From Hofstenia miamia (Eukaryota > Xenacoelomorpha > Acoela), in assembly GCA_004352715.1 (NCBI GenBank), contig SCFE01000034.1:1019184-1083183 (forward strand): a stretch of 64,000 bases of DNA, read 5' to 3'. A program made the translations under genes and the position numbers. Position 1 is the stretch's first letter. The number at the start of each line of letters is the position of its first letter. This document shows, in pieces, positions 47,619-60,153 of this stretch. The notes beneath the pieces are model-generated. The model saw only the letters and a program-made list of their open reading frames with translations, had not been told where the DNA came from and ran no database searches.

Positions 47619-47720
47619 TTGCTAAAAGAAATGCAAGACATTTTAAATGATCCTCAAATTAAAATCCCTGAGTGCATAGACATACGGTGGCAAAGTTCGT
47701 CAAAATTAACAGGTGCAGAA
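47619..47720 (+). pseudogene. Small hAT-type transposase-like remnant
   Basis: The frame reads LKEMQDILNDPQIKIPECID followed by IRWQSS. This resembles the 'LRE.QEVLNEP.lKLKEAkDVRWLS' block of the hAT-derived ZNF862/C17orf113-like proteins. Only about 35 residues are alike. A further frame at 48081-48356 (FPSLFKNMEQLEIEVESFLF) may belong to the same relic, but it is not recognised. Confidence 0.35.
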
Positions 47721-48424
47721 AATCGCACATTTTCATCTTTAATATTCATTGCATTTGAACACATTTATATCTTCAGTATGTGGAGGTGTTCATGTAGTTC
47801 TAGGAAAAAAACCTTTAATTTACTTGTTATTTGGCGTGAATGAAATTCTCAGTGCACTTCCCATTTAAGCAATCGCCTCCAGACAATAAAATTTTGTTCA
47901 ACTAATTTAGTGATATTTCAATTGACAACCGAACACGTTTTTGACATTTTTAACAGTGAAGAATGACAAAATATTTTCATCCACACGTGATATCACATTT
48001 ATTAAAGCAGAAACTAGTTGTCAACACTGTGGAGACTATTAATTTTAAGCTTAGTGATGATGCTTTTGTTTTTATAAGCAATGCCTCGATTATGTCTTCA
48101 TCACTCTTTCAATGATGATTATAATGCTACAGAAAAAACTATTAAATTGGCCAAGATGTTTCCAAGTTTGTTTAAGAATATGGAACAACTTGAAATTGAA
48201 GTTGAGAGCTTTCTCTTTTATGCAATTCAAAGATGCAAGACCACTTCCTTAGATGTTCCAATAAATGACTTCCTAGCAAAAGATCTTCGTTACTCTTTTT
48301 TTACTTCTTTGGCAGAATGTATATTAGTGAAACCATTAAAAGTTCTAGTGGAATGAATCGAATTCAGACACGTTTAAGCGCACGATTAAATTCAGAGAAA
48401 TTCTGGATTCAACAATGACTAAAC

Positions 48425-48560
48425 ATTAGGTTCTCTTGTATGACACATTTTTCTGTATTACTCCAGTATTCTCAATACACTGCCTTCTGCCTACATCTTG
48501 CTTGGATTTCTGCTTCTAACTTTCTGTGTTATGCCTTCCTTCCCACCCCTTCGTTTATCA
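48425..48560 (+). repeat. Dispersed repeat, second copy at 55110-55235
   Basis: Both copies contain ttttctgtattactccagta, then ttctcaat(a/g)cactgccttct, and end near cccactccctcgtttatc or its variant. Similarity covers about 130 bases. The family is unknown. Confidence 0.75.
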
Positions 48561-49827
48561 TCTTCATAGGCAGAATGCAATGATAGCTGGAAATGATAAA
48601 TTGATGCAAAATTAGCAGAAATTCAGGCATGACAAGGTAGTGCATGTGGCAAATTGAGCTTTTGCGGACAGTTTGAAATAAGTAGCATAAGCAAAAGCCA
48701 CATGTAGTGGTAGAGAAGAAGAATGAATTGGAACTGTTACAAACATATGTGTATAAAATTAAAGTAATGTAGACAACATGAAAAAACATGCGTCGAAGTG
48801 GCACAACGAGTTCGTCGAAGATATAAAAAGATGGACAAATTGAGAAAAGTTGAATTAATTCCGTTGTAATTTAACAGGAATCAAGAAGTTTGCTTGGCTT
48901 TTGGAGGAATTAGGATTACTAAAGTGAGGAGGGTGGTAGTACAGAAAATAGCACTATTATGAATGGTTAAAATCCTAGGGAAAGGTCTCAGACACACAGG
49001 AAACTGCTGAATTTTCCCGATCTCAAAGTAACAACAGCGTGGAATTGTGGGAAGGAAAAATATGATGCTATTATTAATTATTATAATTATTATTGACATC
49101 ATTTATGTACTGTATTAATACGATAGCGTGTATGCTATTTTGTGTGTCACACTTACAAGCGTTGTGCATTTAAATGGTATATTTCCTAACCTATATAGCC
49201 TATTTCGATGAAACTAAGATGTAATTAATGTGTGGATAAAGTTGAACTATTGAAGAACCCTAAATATGGAGCATCTAGAGCGTTAAAGCTTTGGTACAAA
49301 CCCGAGTTTATTAAAATCCGTAGTAATAAATCCCAGCACTCCAAAGTAATTCAAACGTGCATATTAAGCGAGTTTATAGTTCTTAAAAAAGTGAAAGGTT
49401 TTAGCAGAGATGAAATAGATGGAGAATCACTAAAGAAATCATGCATGAATGACAGGTATTGTACGTAGAGCAGCTTGAAGGGTATCACTAAACAATTCCG
49501 AGTGGAAATTAACATCTTGAAACGTATTGCTTTTATCAAGGATAAGAGAAGCAGTTCAATTCCTGAAATTCGGTAAATAGAATTAACAAGAGCATGAGAG
49601 TGCAACCTCACAGACAAAATCTGTGCATAACTTCATAAAACATGATCCTCTTTGTAATCAAAAATACGGAATTGGTAATGTTGCAAGAATAAAATAGCTA
49701 TGAAGTTCCGGGATTATAGCCGTTATAAGTGCCTACATAATATAGAGTGCAATTCTAACAGTAATAATGTAAATTAGATATATCTCCCACTAATGAGCTT
49801 CATGTAGGGATTAGTGTGAAAAAATGT

Positions 49828-49837
49828 AGTTTGAAAT
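49828..49837. repeat. Left 10-bp target-site duplication of the GC-rich element
   Basis: AGTTTGAAAT is repeated perfectly at 50572-50581, directly outside the inverted ends. Confidence 0.85.
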
Positions 49838-50571
49838 GTGGTCGGGGTTGCACCTTCTTATACCCTATTGTTTAACGTCCACTCTAGGTTCGGGACTCCG
49901 CAAAGCGACGCGCCCATCAAGTATTGGCTCAGCGTCTCCACTTCTCCAGGAACCACCACGAGGAGGTTACTCTCTAGGACGATTCAGGCATAGCCCTTTC
50001 GGTTCCCATTTGGGGCGTTGATGATGATGTGAGACTGTCTGTTCTGTGGAGCAGACGGCGACCTCTATGCCCAGAGCCGTAGAGTGCGTCTACGAGGGCA
50101 GTTATACAGAGGATTTTCCTCTGTCTCTGGCCTCCAGATAGGCCTAGGCCAGCATTTGCTGGGCCTTGCCTATGAGGGAGCTTTGCTTTGTCATGGGTTT
50201 TAGTTATGATCCGACATTCTAAGTTACGGAGATTTTAGGGTCGTCACTTGGTGCTTTGCACTTACAAGTGTATAAATATCTCCTAAATAATCAGGATCTC
50301 CATAGCAGGCAGACGGCAGGTGCTCACGAGTTACCTCAGTTTGTAGCCTTGGTTGGCGAAAGCTGTAGAGAGGCGCAACCCTCTCACGAAGCTCGGCCTT
50401 CGGCTTCACTCTCTGCTGATCAGACTCAACACAGATCAGCACTCTGCGTGCCAGGGGTCGCCAGAGGGTAAGCATGATTAAGCCGGCCTGCACACTTCTA
50501 GGGGAAGTGCCAGAGCTGATCTGTTGCCACCCACTCTTCAGTCCGTTGACTGGTAGAGTAACCCCGACCAC
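49838..50571. mobile_element. GC-rich non-autonomous transposon with 12-bp inverted ends and 10-bp target duplication
   Basis: The ends are GTGGTCGGGGTT and AACCCCGACCAC, a perfect 12-bp inverted pair. They are flanked by the perfect direct repeat AGTTTGAAAT. The 734-bp interior is far richer in G and C than anything around it. It contains no recognised protein: frames on both strands (for example 49836-50021 and 50224-50610) lack motifs, and the latter reads out through the element edge. A 9-11 bp duplication is typical of Mutator-like elements, so a non-autonomous member of that group is my best guess. Confidence 0.8.
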
Positions 50572-50581
50572 AGTTTGAAAT
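50572..50581. repeat. Right 10-bp target-site duplication of the GC-rich element
   Basis: AGTTTGAAAT, identical to 49828-49837. Confidence 0.85.
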
Positions 50582-52946
50582 AATATATTGGTATTGATTG
50601 TATAATTCACAGCCTTTTTGAGAGATCAGCTTTTTAAAGTTTGTGAAACTTTCTCAATAATTATGAAAAGAAAATGTAAATACTTACTAGTGAACATCCA
50701 AAACGTAAGTCTTCCACGCACACCAATGTTTTTAGAGACAAAATTTCCGATTTCATATTTAAAATAGATACTTGCGCAAGTTCTGAACAAAACATTCTTT
50801 CAAATAGATTTAGATAATAATCTATTATGATTTCAACATTTAAACTAATATACCATTTGAAAGAGTACAAAATACTCTACATATTGATAAATGGCATATT
50901 CAATAGTAGGTGTTAAAAATTCAAAATAACTAGAAAATCAGAAGTTGATTTGATTCAATTTATTACTAAATAAATGCAGTACAGATATCATGATAAAAAT
51001 TTTCAATGAAAAATATGTCAATGAATGAGAAATCTAGTTCTCTTAATATTCTTTGAAAACAATAACTGGTTTTGTATATCATACGATATTTTGGTAAGTA
51101 TCAATCATTGTGTGAAATAAGACGATGTTAAAATTCAATTACAGTTTACTATCAATGGCAGATGATTCGTAAATTTGGAGTCGCTGTCTGACTGAGATTA
51201 CATGTGAAATCCGGCATAATGATTATGTTACTCATTGGTAGCTACTTAGTTTTAAACGATCTAATCTTAGTAAATGTGTATCTAAGAATACAAAAACAAT
51301 CAAATGTCGTAGGTCTTATGAAATTGGGATGCCACTTGTGGTTAATTTTAAAATTTTTATCAACTTTTTGTTTTTTCTTTTCTAAAAGAAAATTTTTCGT
51401 AGAATCCAAATCTGTAATCAGTTTTAATAATTCCCTGTTTTGTGCTAAAATCTTACCTACCTTTGAAGTATATTGTGAGCAGGTGTTTCATGTCTTGCGA
51501 GCGATAGAATGAGTGAACCAGACTCAAATTATTATGCTCCTGGAGGGTATTAACCTCTAATTGAAGTTATTCATACATAAATATCTAAGTGGCATTTCAT
51601 GTTTAAAGATATTTTTCAAAACGCTGTAAGTATTGCATCATTTTTACTTTTGCATTCAAAATGCAACATAAATTTCATTTACAATTTTCTTGAAAATGCT
51701 TTATTCTAATGTAAACTGTCACTGTTGCATAACTACTGGTTCTCTTTGGCTGAAAATTGGCAGGTATGTTAAACACATTGCCAACTAATAATTAATGGAA
51801 GCTTATTGAAATTTTTTTGGAAATATCCTGAAATTTTTTAGTTTTGGTTTCAAATCTCTGAAATTTTTGATGCAGTTTTTGTTTTTTAATATTTTGGAAC
51901 AAAATGCAGTTGTCTTGAAATGCCTTCATAGATTTTTTGTTTGTTGCATGACACTAGAATTAACTGCAAATTTTCATTGCAATATGCCAAAAGACTTCGG
52001 ATTTTTTTGCCTCTTTAGGCAACTATGTGAATTTTTTTGTTTGAATTTGCTACTACAAGTTGTTTTTATGCGTGGTATAAAATAGCTTAGGTAATGTGAT
52101 TTGAATGCAGAATTTCTTGTTGATTTCAGCAATATATAGTTTTTGTAGGTTAATCCTACACTGAGACAAGTTCTGATTGGTTGCAATGATGCTCATTCAA
52201 AGAAAAGTTTTAACCAAAAGTGCCCCTTAACACAACTATTAGCAAATACTGAGGATTCCAGAGTATTACGGATATCTTTATCATATACACTCCTTTCACT
52301 AAGTTGTCTTTGTATTCAGAATTTTTTTCAGGTTGTCAATTCAAAAAAGACTATTTTTGGTTTAAGTTAATGCATGTTGGATTCATTATTTTTAACCAGA
52401 TTGTGTTCTCCCAAAGATGACTCCAAAGCAATGCACACTTAGATCTTCGTAGCTATAATTTCTGAAACAAGCATGAATTGATTGCAAATTAGCTTTAGAA
52501 TTCAATTAGATTGAAACTAAATATCTATGTACTTTTAGAAAAATTGCAAATGTATAACATTTACTAATGCGCCCTTAAGCACATAATATGCTTCTTTTGT
52601 TTTGTTACGCCTTTTGCCTTAATGCATTTTCACTTTTGATCAAGATTTCGAGTAGTACTTTCATGTGAAGAAAGAGCAAATTCATCACTTGTGAACATCT
52701 TAATGCTCTGGCATTTGCATAAAATGTTAATTATTAAAGGTTAAATAACTTCGAAAATGTGATGTCAATATATTTGTAAAACGTACATTTCTGTGCTGTG
52801 TTGTCGATATTATATTTTTATTTCTTTGCGCTAGTATTTCTAAAAATCATCATATTAAAGACAATATAATGCAAGTACATGGATCAATAATAATAATAGA
52901 TGTTTTTTTCCATTCCTTGTATGTGCATGTGATAGTTAAATACATG
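50582..52946. other. No supported feature
   Basis: AT-rich sequence with short frames rich in Phe and Leu. Nothing recognised. Confidence 0.5.
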
Positions 52947-53610
52947 GGCGGTAACGGGTCGACCCGAATCGCGAGTCTGGTTGGTCAATTTTTTTTCGCG
53001 TTCGGGTAGGTTGAAAGTTTTTTCTATAAATCGGTCATTCATTAAAGTTGTTATTTATTGCTGTATAGGTTTTAATGCTACATTGAAAAATGAACAGCTA
53101 TTTTGTGGCATATTGAAACTAATGCATAGCAATGTATGTAGTTTTCCCACAATCGACTAGCTAGCTATGTGAATTTTTGTTTGCTTTGGTGACATTGTTA
53201 CCGTTTTCAAACGAATATCAATTTAGACTAATCTAAGTTGCCTAGAAGAGGCGTTTGTACTCCATAAAACATTTTTTAAGATTTCAGCTTTCCCCTTCAA
53301 AATTTTTGTCGCTTTTGTAAGAGATCGGTATTGTTTGGAGTTTCATAAATTATCAGGGGCGGATCTGGAGATATTCGTTTTCTTACTATTATATTATGTT
53401 CTAACATTTTATTCAATTCATTTGTTAGTTTTAGTTTTTGAATTGGTCAGAGGCATATCAAATATGTTTAGAAATAGTAATTCTTTTTATAAGCTGAAAT
53501 CAGCAGGTCGGGTCCAATTTAGGAAGACGACTCGGTTCGGGTTGGGTCCAGTCCACACATCATTTGGGTCGGATCCGAAAAAAATGTGATTCGTTTCGAA
53601 GCCTGGTTCA
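52947..53610. repeat. Repeat-like segment with GGGTCGG-rich ends
   Basis: The left side has gcggtaacgggtcgacccga and ttcgggtaggttgaaag. The right side has gcaggtcgggtccaattt, cggttcgggttgggtccag and gggtcggatccgaa. GC-rich edges with related words around an AT-rich middle look like a non-autonomous DNA transposon, but I could not define exact ends or a target duplication. Confidence 0.35.
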
Positions 53611-54289
53611 ATAATGTTTGATAGCAGCAATCATCGATATTTTTAAATCGAGACTTAAAAAATATTATATATTGAGAAGCTTAATCAATTAATATTGTAA
53701 ATTCAATTAGGTTTCTCATGTAAATTTGCGTTAAGCAAATACATACATACAAACATACATAATAATTCAATATATTCTTTCCCCTTAGAGAAAGACTTCA
53801 GGAATATTATATACATATTTCTTTTCTATATAAACAAAACAGATAATAAACTAAATACCTAGCTTAAAGAACATTCAGTATTAACTCGATTGCAATTGCA
53901 AAATGTTAATCCTTTGTTATTCCTTTAATTCATTCATTAATATATCTTTCAAACTACATTCACAACACTACCGAGATTAGCCTTTTTAGCAAATCTAAGA
54001 TTGCTGAGATCCGCCTTAAGGATGTTTTCTGGCAATGCTTTCACGATCAATATGGTCTGATGTCAAGCTGATCATAGCTTTCCCTATGTTCTTGAATAAA
54101 TTGTTCTATTAGTTGCGTTAGATGTTATTTGCTTCCATATAATCATATTTGTGTATTTTTTCTCTTAACATAGTCCAGAAATGTAGATGAGCTGAAATTT
54201 TTGGTACAGTCTGACCTTATTTTAGGCCCAGTTGTATTATCCTTGCCAAACAAAATTAGCTATAATAGAAACTTATTATAAAAGCTACA

Positions 54290-54430
54290 CACTAGAATTG
54301 AAAACTCTAAATTGAATTTTAAAAGGGTCTATTTTACTAATGTAAAATTTCCAAATGTAAATGAAATATTTTTCAAACGAATTCTTATAGATTATATAGC
54401 ATTCACTAACTTTGGGTTGATTTGCGTGCA
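54290..54430. repeat. Segment resembling the interior of the hAT-type family
   Basis: It shares words such as tatatagcattcacta and nearby context with 56300-56430 inside hAT-type copy 2. It is probably a fragment of a third copy; no ends are seen. Confidence 0.4.
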
Positions 54431-55109
54431 GTGTTGATTCTTAAATATATGATTTCTAGGAAACTTCGTTTAACACTGTACTTCATTAGGTATTATTATC
54501 ATAAGTTTTAGTCACTAAGGAAAATAAAAAACATAACTGGCTATGCTATCCATCGATTAGCAAAAAAATTTGAGCCATTCAGAACTGCGTTCTTTAGATG
54601 TTGAGCAGGGAGGGGAACGAGTCACATCTTTTAGTACTACACCCGACTGGCCCGTTGAATATTGACCCTCACCCGACTCTGGCACTGCCAAAACTCTTAC
54701 GAGCATGGATAAGATATTGAAATAGAAATTTATTTATAAATTGGCAAGTCTTGTAAAAAATAATGCATCCATGTATGAGATATATATTGAAAATTATAGA
54801 TTATAGGAAGTATTTGCAATTTAGTCAAAAATTACATCTGTGGGACTCAAGAGATCCGTGACTTTTTCAGGTTCTTGACTATTTTTGCTACTGACAAGGT
54901 TAGGAAACATATATTGACTTGCCTTCCACCACTCAAAGGTGTTTGCATTGGTGTCATCTAATACTTTTTAATTTCTTTAGAAGCTGCAGCAATATGTGCA
55001 CTTGCAAAACAACTATCTTCACCCAGTTTGTCCTAAATGCGTTCTACTTTATTGCCATTATCAGTGCTTCTATTTTTCTATGTATTCCTGCTTTCATTAG
55101 CACATTGTT

Positions 55110-55235
55110 GTTCTCTTCTATGACACAGTTTTCTGTATTACTCCAGTATTCTCAATGCACTGCCTTCTACCTATATCCTCTTTGTCTAGCTTACTGTGTT
55201 ATGCTTTACTTCCCACTCCCTCGTTTATCCTCATT
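55110..55235 (+). repeat. Dispersed repeat, other copy at 48425-48560
   Basis: Aligns over about 130 bases with the copy at 48425-48560. It seems to be part of a longer pyrimidine-rich old repeat (about 55100-55681 and 56956-57600) into which hAT-type copy 2 inserted. Confidence 0.7.
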
Positions 55236-55673
55236 AACTCCATATTGATGTCCTTTAGTGGTCGTACATATTCCTTTAGTTCTAGTGTCTAACCTTTACA
55301 ACTTCCTTCATATTTTGTAATTCTTTCCTTTTTTGTGAATTAACATGTACATGTAGTCTATCAAAATCTCAATTTTTGTTGAATGCACTTTTTACTGCTA
55401 GTAACTTTCTTGTCTCCCTGTTAAGCTAATTTTCCATGACTGCTTTTCAATGAGAACTGATCTTCCATCTTCTACTGTTTATCCTGCATCTCTTCTAAAT
55501 TTGAAATCAATCTGTTCAGTTATAAGTAGCATATTAGCCTTCTTATGGTCACTGAAATTCACAATTTCCAAGTGAAATTTCTTGCTTCACTCCAATACTT
55601 TGACTCTTGTATCAGTAATGCTCTTCTCACTACTGCCATCTGCTCTGGACATCAATGCCCATGTATATCGTCT

Positions 55674-55681
55674 CTGCCTGG
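55674..55681. repeat. Left 8-bp target-site duplication of hAT-type copy 2
   Basis: CTGCCTGG directly before the element; identical to 56948-56955. Confidence 0.9.
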
Positions 55682-55718
55682 CAGAGGCGCACCCAGCTTT
55701 TTCGATGAAGAGGGGAAC

Positions 55719-55750
<32 letters not shown>

Positions 55751-55873
55751 NNNNNNNNNNNNNNNNNNNNNNNNNNNNNNNNNNNNNNNNNNNNNNNNNN
55801 NNNNNNNNNNNNNNNNNNNNNNNNNNNNNNNNNNNNNNNNNNNNNNNNNNNNNNNNNNNNNNNNNNNNNNNNN

Positions 55874-55907
<34 letters not shown>

Positions 55908-56947
55908 CATTTTAACCTAACGAACGGAACAAGCATAATGAATATTTGTTATCAATTACTAACAATGAATTATTTTTCCCTACACCTCACCAATGTAACC
56001 ATTATTAGGCTGGCTAACACGCTTATTGTTCCTTAGAGCAATGGGTGAGGCTAGTTTCGAATACAGGCTGATGCATTGTTAACTGTTCCTAATTTCAGTA
56101 GGAAACCCTTCTTTCGTTTTGTAGTAGAGGGATCTCTAGATATTTCTTAGCGTCTTAGACTTTAATAACTCTAATCAGAAAATGTAGGCCAATCCCTGCC
56201 CAGCCTGAATCCGCAACAACCCACTTAATTCCAATTCTGTATATTTTGATGAGATTTTTCTACAATATTGCGGCTTGCTTGATCAAAGTAATGTATCTTA
56301 GAATAGAAATTATCAATGAAATCTGGACATTGAATTGAAAATAATAAATTCAGTTCTTCAATATACAATTTCAAAACGTTAAAATAATTATATAGCATTC
56401 ACTAAAACTGGTTTATTCGTTCAATTTCAACCTATACTTGCCAAATGTTTAATCCAAATTTCATTCAAAATGGCTATATTTCTCATTCCTAGTTTCACTT
56501 AAGTAGTGCAGTAATTTGCCCCTCGTCATAAATTATACACACACGCAGGAGTATGCAATTTTTAATTGGAACCCTAACCCCAAATATTGCCTACACTTGC
56601 AGACATAGAATAGAGCCAAAACATATTATATACTATGATTATTAGAGGTGGGGCAGTGAGCAGGGTTTTACACCAGTGGAGTGTCTCCGCCATAAGTAAC
56701 CAAAAGTAGGCCAAAGCCCTCAAATTTTTTGGAAATATTGATGAATTAGACGCTTTTCACCACCTTAGTTTATAAGTATTAATATCTTTTACCAGCCAAA
56801 AGCAATTTTGAAAATCTGACTGAGAGACATTCCACACCTTGCTTATGCCACTGGTTACAGACAAATATTTCATGAGGAATGCAAGCAGCTCTGCTCTGTT
56901 GAGGGGGGGAATGTTCCCCCAGTTCCCCCCCTCTGGGTGCGCCTCTG
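55682..56947. mobile_element. hAT-type non-autonomous element copy 2
   Basis: The ends CAGAGGCGCACCCAG and CTGGGTGCGCCTCTG are a perfect 15-bp inverted pair flanked by the perfect 8-bp duplication CTGCCTGG. The left subterminal part (agctttttcgatgaagaggg, gaactatt, then (TA)n) and the G-rich right part match copy 1 at 23089-27225 in inverse orientation. A 123-N gap (55751-55873) lies in its (TA)n tract. No transposase is visible. This copy gives the best definition of the family. Confidence 0.88.
55751..55873. other. Assembly gap of 123 N in a (TA)n tract
   Basis: Flanked on both sides by (TA)n (55720-55750 and 55874-55905). Confidence 0.95.
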
Positions 56948-56955
56948 CTGCCTGG
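56948..56955. repeat. Right 8-bp target-site duplication of hAT-type copy 2
   Basis: CTGCCTGG, identical to 55674-55681. Confidence 0.9.
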
Positions 56956-57600
56956 CATCTTCCACATCTTTGCATTTTTAGCGGCTCCTTCAACTTTGCA
57001 GTTGCCTTCCATTCTTCTTATCTAAGCTTTTTTTTACTTGCTCACTGTCCATCTCTGGGATATCACTTCTCCATTAATTTTTCCCAACCTTTATGCATTT
57101 TCACTTACTCTATAAGTAGGCTTTTCTTCAGCATCAAGTTCTTTGTAGAAAATTGTCTTCTTATGTGTCAAGCTTCATATTGTCTCTTGCCTGATTAATC
57201 TTGCAACCGATTTTTCCTTAAGGTTCTCTCTCTCAGTTTCTATACACCTCACATTACTTACCCTTCACTATCCTGTACTGCCCTACTTAACCTCATCATA
57301 CATAATTGCTGCTTTTATTTAATATATCATTTCCAATGCTGACTTTCTATCACTTGTAGCTTCCTGTTTTCTTTTATTCTTCCTTTCCGTGCCGGCATTC
57401 TTTAGCAATTCCCAAGCCTCTGCATGTTCTAGCCTATTAACCTTTGTGACACTCTTAGCATACATCCTTTCTAATAGCTTGTTTATTTTTGTTGTATCTA
57501 CTACTAAGTTTCTTTTCTACACTAATCTCATCCTATAATTTCTTGCAAATATTTAATGTTTTCAATAAAAACTAGGAGAGGAAATATTGCTGCTAATAAA
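56956..57600 (-). repeat. Old repeat or coding relic continuing across hAT-type copy 2
   Basis: Once the hAT-type element is removed, this joins 55100-55681. On the minus strand there are short hydrophilic readings such as LLERMYAKSVTKVNRLEHAE near 57480-57420, but stops are frequent. I do not recognise the family. Confidence 0.35.
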
Positions 57601-58249
57601 TTTCTGCGATCGTAGATTAAACATTAAGTAGTTAACAAGAAATGATGCTTATTCTTGACCAACTTAATATTAAATTACGATTGAAGAAGCATGAAATTCC
57701 AGTTGATATATCAGGGAAAATATCTGCATTTTGTATTCTGTATTTCATTATGTTCACCCTCAATGTTTAAATGACGAGTTATAAGCTTTTGTTAGTAAAT
57801 TACGGGTTTGTAATAAACAATAATGAAAAAATGCGATAAACAAAATACATGTAATAGTTCAACGTGACGGGCTTACATTTCTGAAATGTAATAGTTATCT
57901 AGAGCCAGATTCAATTTTTGTATCTTTTTAATAGAAGTTATCACATTATAATTCCAAGCCCATTTCAACACTTTAGTGGTGTTTGCAAAAGTACTGGCTA
58001 CAGGTTTCATCTGCACCTTGTGGGACAAACTTAACTTCACTATTAAGTGCGATATACAAGTTTATGACAGCAAAAACCACTTGTTAACTAATAGTTACGA
58101 GTTATGTGTTTGACATCCGATTATAGACTATCTGGTGATTAAATAAGATGCAAGTTTCATAAAAATATAAGAATATAGGAATACGACCAACAACATTCAT
58201 TACTTTTCAGATTTAGCTGTAATTTTGAATTATATATATATATATATAT

Positions 58250-59249
58250 NNNNNNNNNNNNNNNNNNNNNNNNNNNNNNNNNNNNNNNNNNNNNNNNNNN
58301 NNNNNNNNNNNNNNNNNNNNNNNNNNNNNNNNNNNNNNNNNNNNNNNNNNNNNNNNNNNNNNNNNNNNNNNNNNNNNNNNNNNNNNNNNNNNNNNNNNNN
58401 NNNNNNNNNNNNNNNNNNNNNNNNNNNNNNNNNNNNNNNNNNNNNNNNNNNNNNNNNNNNNNNNNNNNNNNNNNNNNNNNNNNNNNNNNNNNNNNNNNNN
58501 NNNNNNNNNNNNNNNNNNNNNNNNNNNNNNNNNNNNNNNNNNNNNNNNNNNNNNNNNNNNNNNNNNNNNNNNNNNNNNNNNNNNNNNNNNNNNNNNNNNN
58601 NNNNNNNNNNNNNNNNNNNNNNNNNNNNNNNNNNNNNNNNNNNNNNNNNNNNNNNNNNNNNNNNNNNNNNNNNNNNNNNNNNNNNNNNNNNNNNNNNNNN
58701 NNNNNNNNNNNNNNNNNNNNNNNNNNNNNNNNNNNNNNNNNNNNNNNNNNNNNNNNNNNNNNNNNNNNNNNNNNNNNNNNNNNNNNNNNNNNNNNNNNNN
58801 NNNNNNNNNNNNNNNNNNNNNNNNNNNNNNNNNNNNNNNNNNNNNNNNNNNNNNNNNNNNNNNNNNNNNNNNNNNNNNNNNNNNNNNNNNNNNNNNNNNN
58901 NNNNNNNNNNNNNNNNNNNNNNNNNNNNNNNNNNNNNNNNNNNNNNNNNNNNNNNNNNNNNNNNNNNNNNNNNNNNNNNNNNNNNNNNNNNNNNNNNNNN
59001 NNNNNNNNNNNNNNNNNNNNNNNNNNNNNNNNNNNNNNNNNNNNNNNNNNNNNNNNNNNNNNNNNNNNNNNNNNNNNNNNNNNNNNNNNNNNNNNNNNNN
59101 NNNNNNNNNNNNNNNNNNNNNNNNNNNNNNNNNNNNNNNNNNNNNNNNNNNNNNNNNNNNNNNNNNNNNNNNNNNNNNNNNNNNNNNNNNNNNNNNNNNN
59201 NNNNNNNNNNNNNNNNNNNNNNNNNNNNNNNNNNNNNNNNNNNNNNNNN
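58250..59249. other. Assembly gap of 1000 N next to a (TA)n tract
   Basis: Follows (TA)n at 58230-58249. The transposase relic begins directly at its right edge. Confidence 0.95.
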
Positions 59250-59830
59250 GTGCATATCTTTATGGAAGCCACTATAAATTCTTTTGATATGTGTAGGAAA
59301 GTGATTTTCTTGGATGAAGCATCATCCAAAAAGAAGACCTTCGGAGTGCGGGATAACCCAAGATACACAGTGAAAATTATAAAGCATGCCGGAAAGTCGT
59401 TGATAGTGTGGCGTTGCATTTTGACACCCAGTCAATGAAAACTAGTTTGCATTGATGGGACCCTCAATTGACTTATTAAGTGCCAACTTGTTGCTTTTTT
59501 TTAGAAAGTAAGAAGATATTGCAGCAAAATGGAGCTTCTTGTCACACTTCTAGAGAAACTAATAATTTTTTTGACGATTATAGATTACTAAATTTGCGCA
59601 ATTTGTCATCACAGTCTCCGGACTTAAGCATTATTGAGAATTAATAGAAAATTGTTAAATACAAAATTGCCTGTCGGTATATAAACAATGTTTAATTAAC
59701 TCTGGAAAGCTGCTGAAAAACAATTCTACAATATCCCAGATGAATAGATCGAAAACTCTTCGACAGCATACATCGAAAATTGGCAGATGTTATTAGAAGA
59801 AGGGGCTGCTTTTTTCATATTGACTGCAGG
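59250..59830 (+). pseudogene. Tc1/mariner transposase relic, N-terminus in gap
   Basis: The first frame (59250-59438) has VIFLDEASSKKKTF with the first catalytic Asp. RDNPRYTVKIIKHAGKSLIV then follows, as in 'NPKYTV..VKHGGGSVMVWG' of Tc1-like transposases. Further on, in other frames, come QQNGASCHTS (the usual Asp of QDNAPxH is lost), then SSQSPDLSIIEN with the third catalytic Glu (about 59610-59641), and IHRKLADVIRRRG at the end (about 59770-59810). Several stops and frameshifts are present. The N-terminal DNA-binding part would lie inside the 1000-N gap. Confidence 0.8.
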
Positions 59831-60153
59831 AGATTCAAATACGATTTTGTATATTAACATTTATTTTAATTTAATGCCATCGTATGTTCTTAAAGATAAT
59901 CTATCTATTAGTTTGTTAACTTCTCATTACTTTTGCACAATTCAGTGTGTCATTATAATTTTTAAATTCTACAAAAAAGGACAATGAAAAAATACTGTAT
60001 TAAAGTTGATATTATAACTTAATGGATACCCTTGCATCATTTCTAAATATCATTTGCTCCAAATTACAGCAAACCATGATGTCAATTGATTTACATGGTT
60101 TTCGATACTTTTGCACACAACGCTATATGTATATATTTATATATGTATATATA

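Noticed and set aside
50224-50610. 128-codon minus frame in the GC-rich element
   Set aside because: It starts outside the element, crosses its edge and has no family motif; long frames are expected in GC-rich sequence with few stops.
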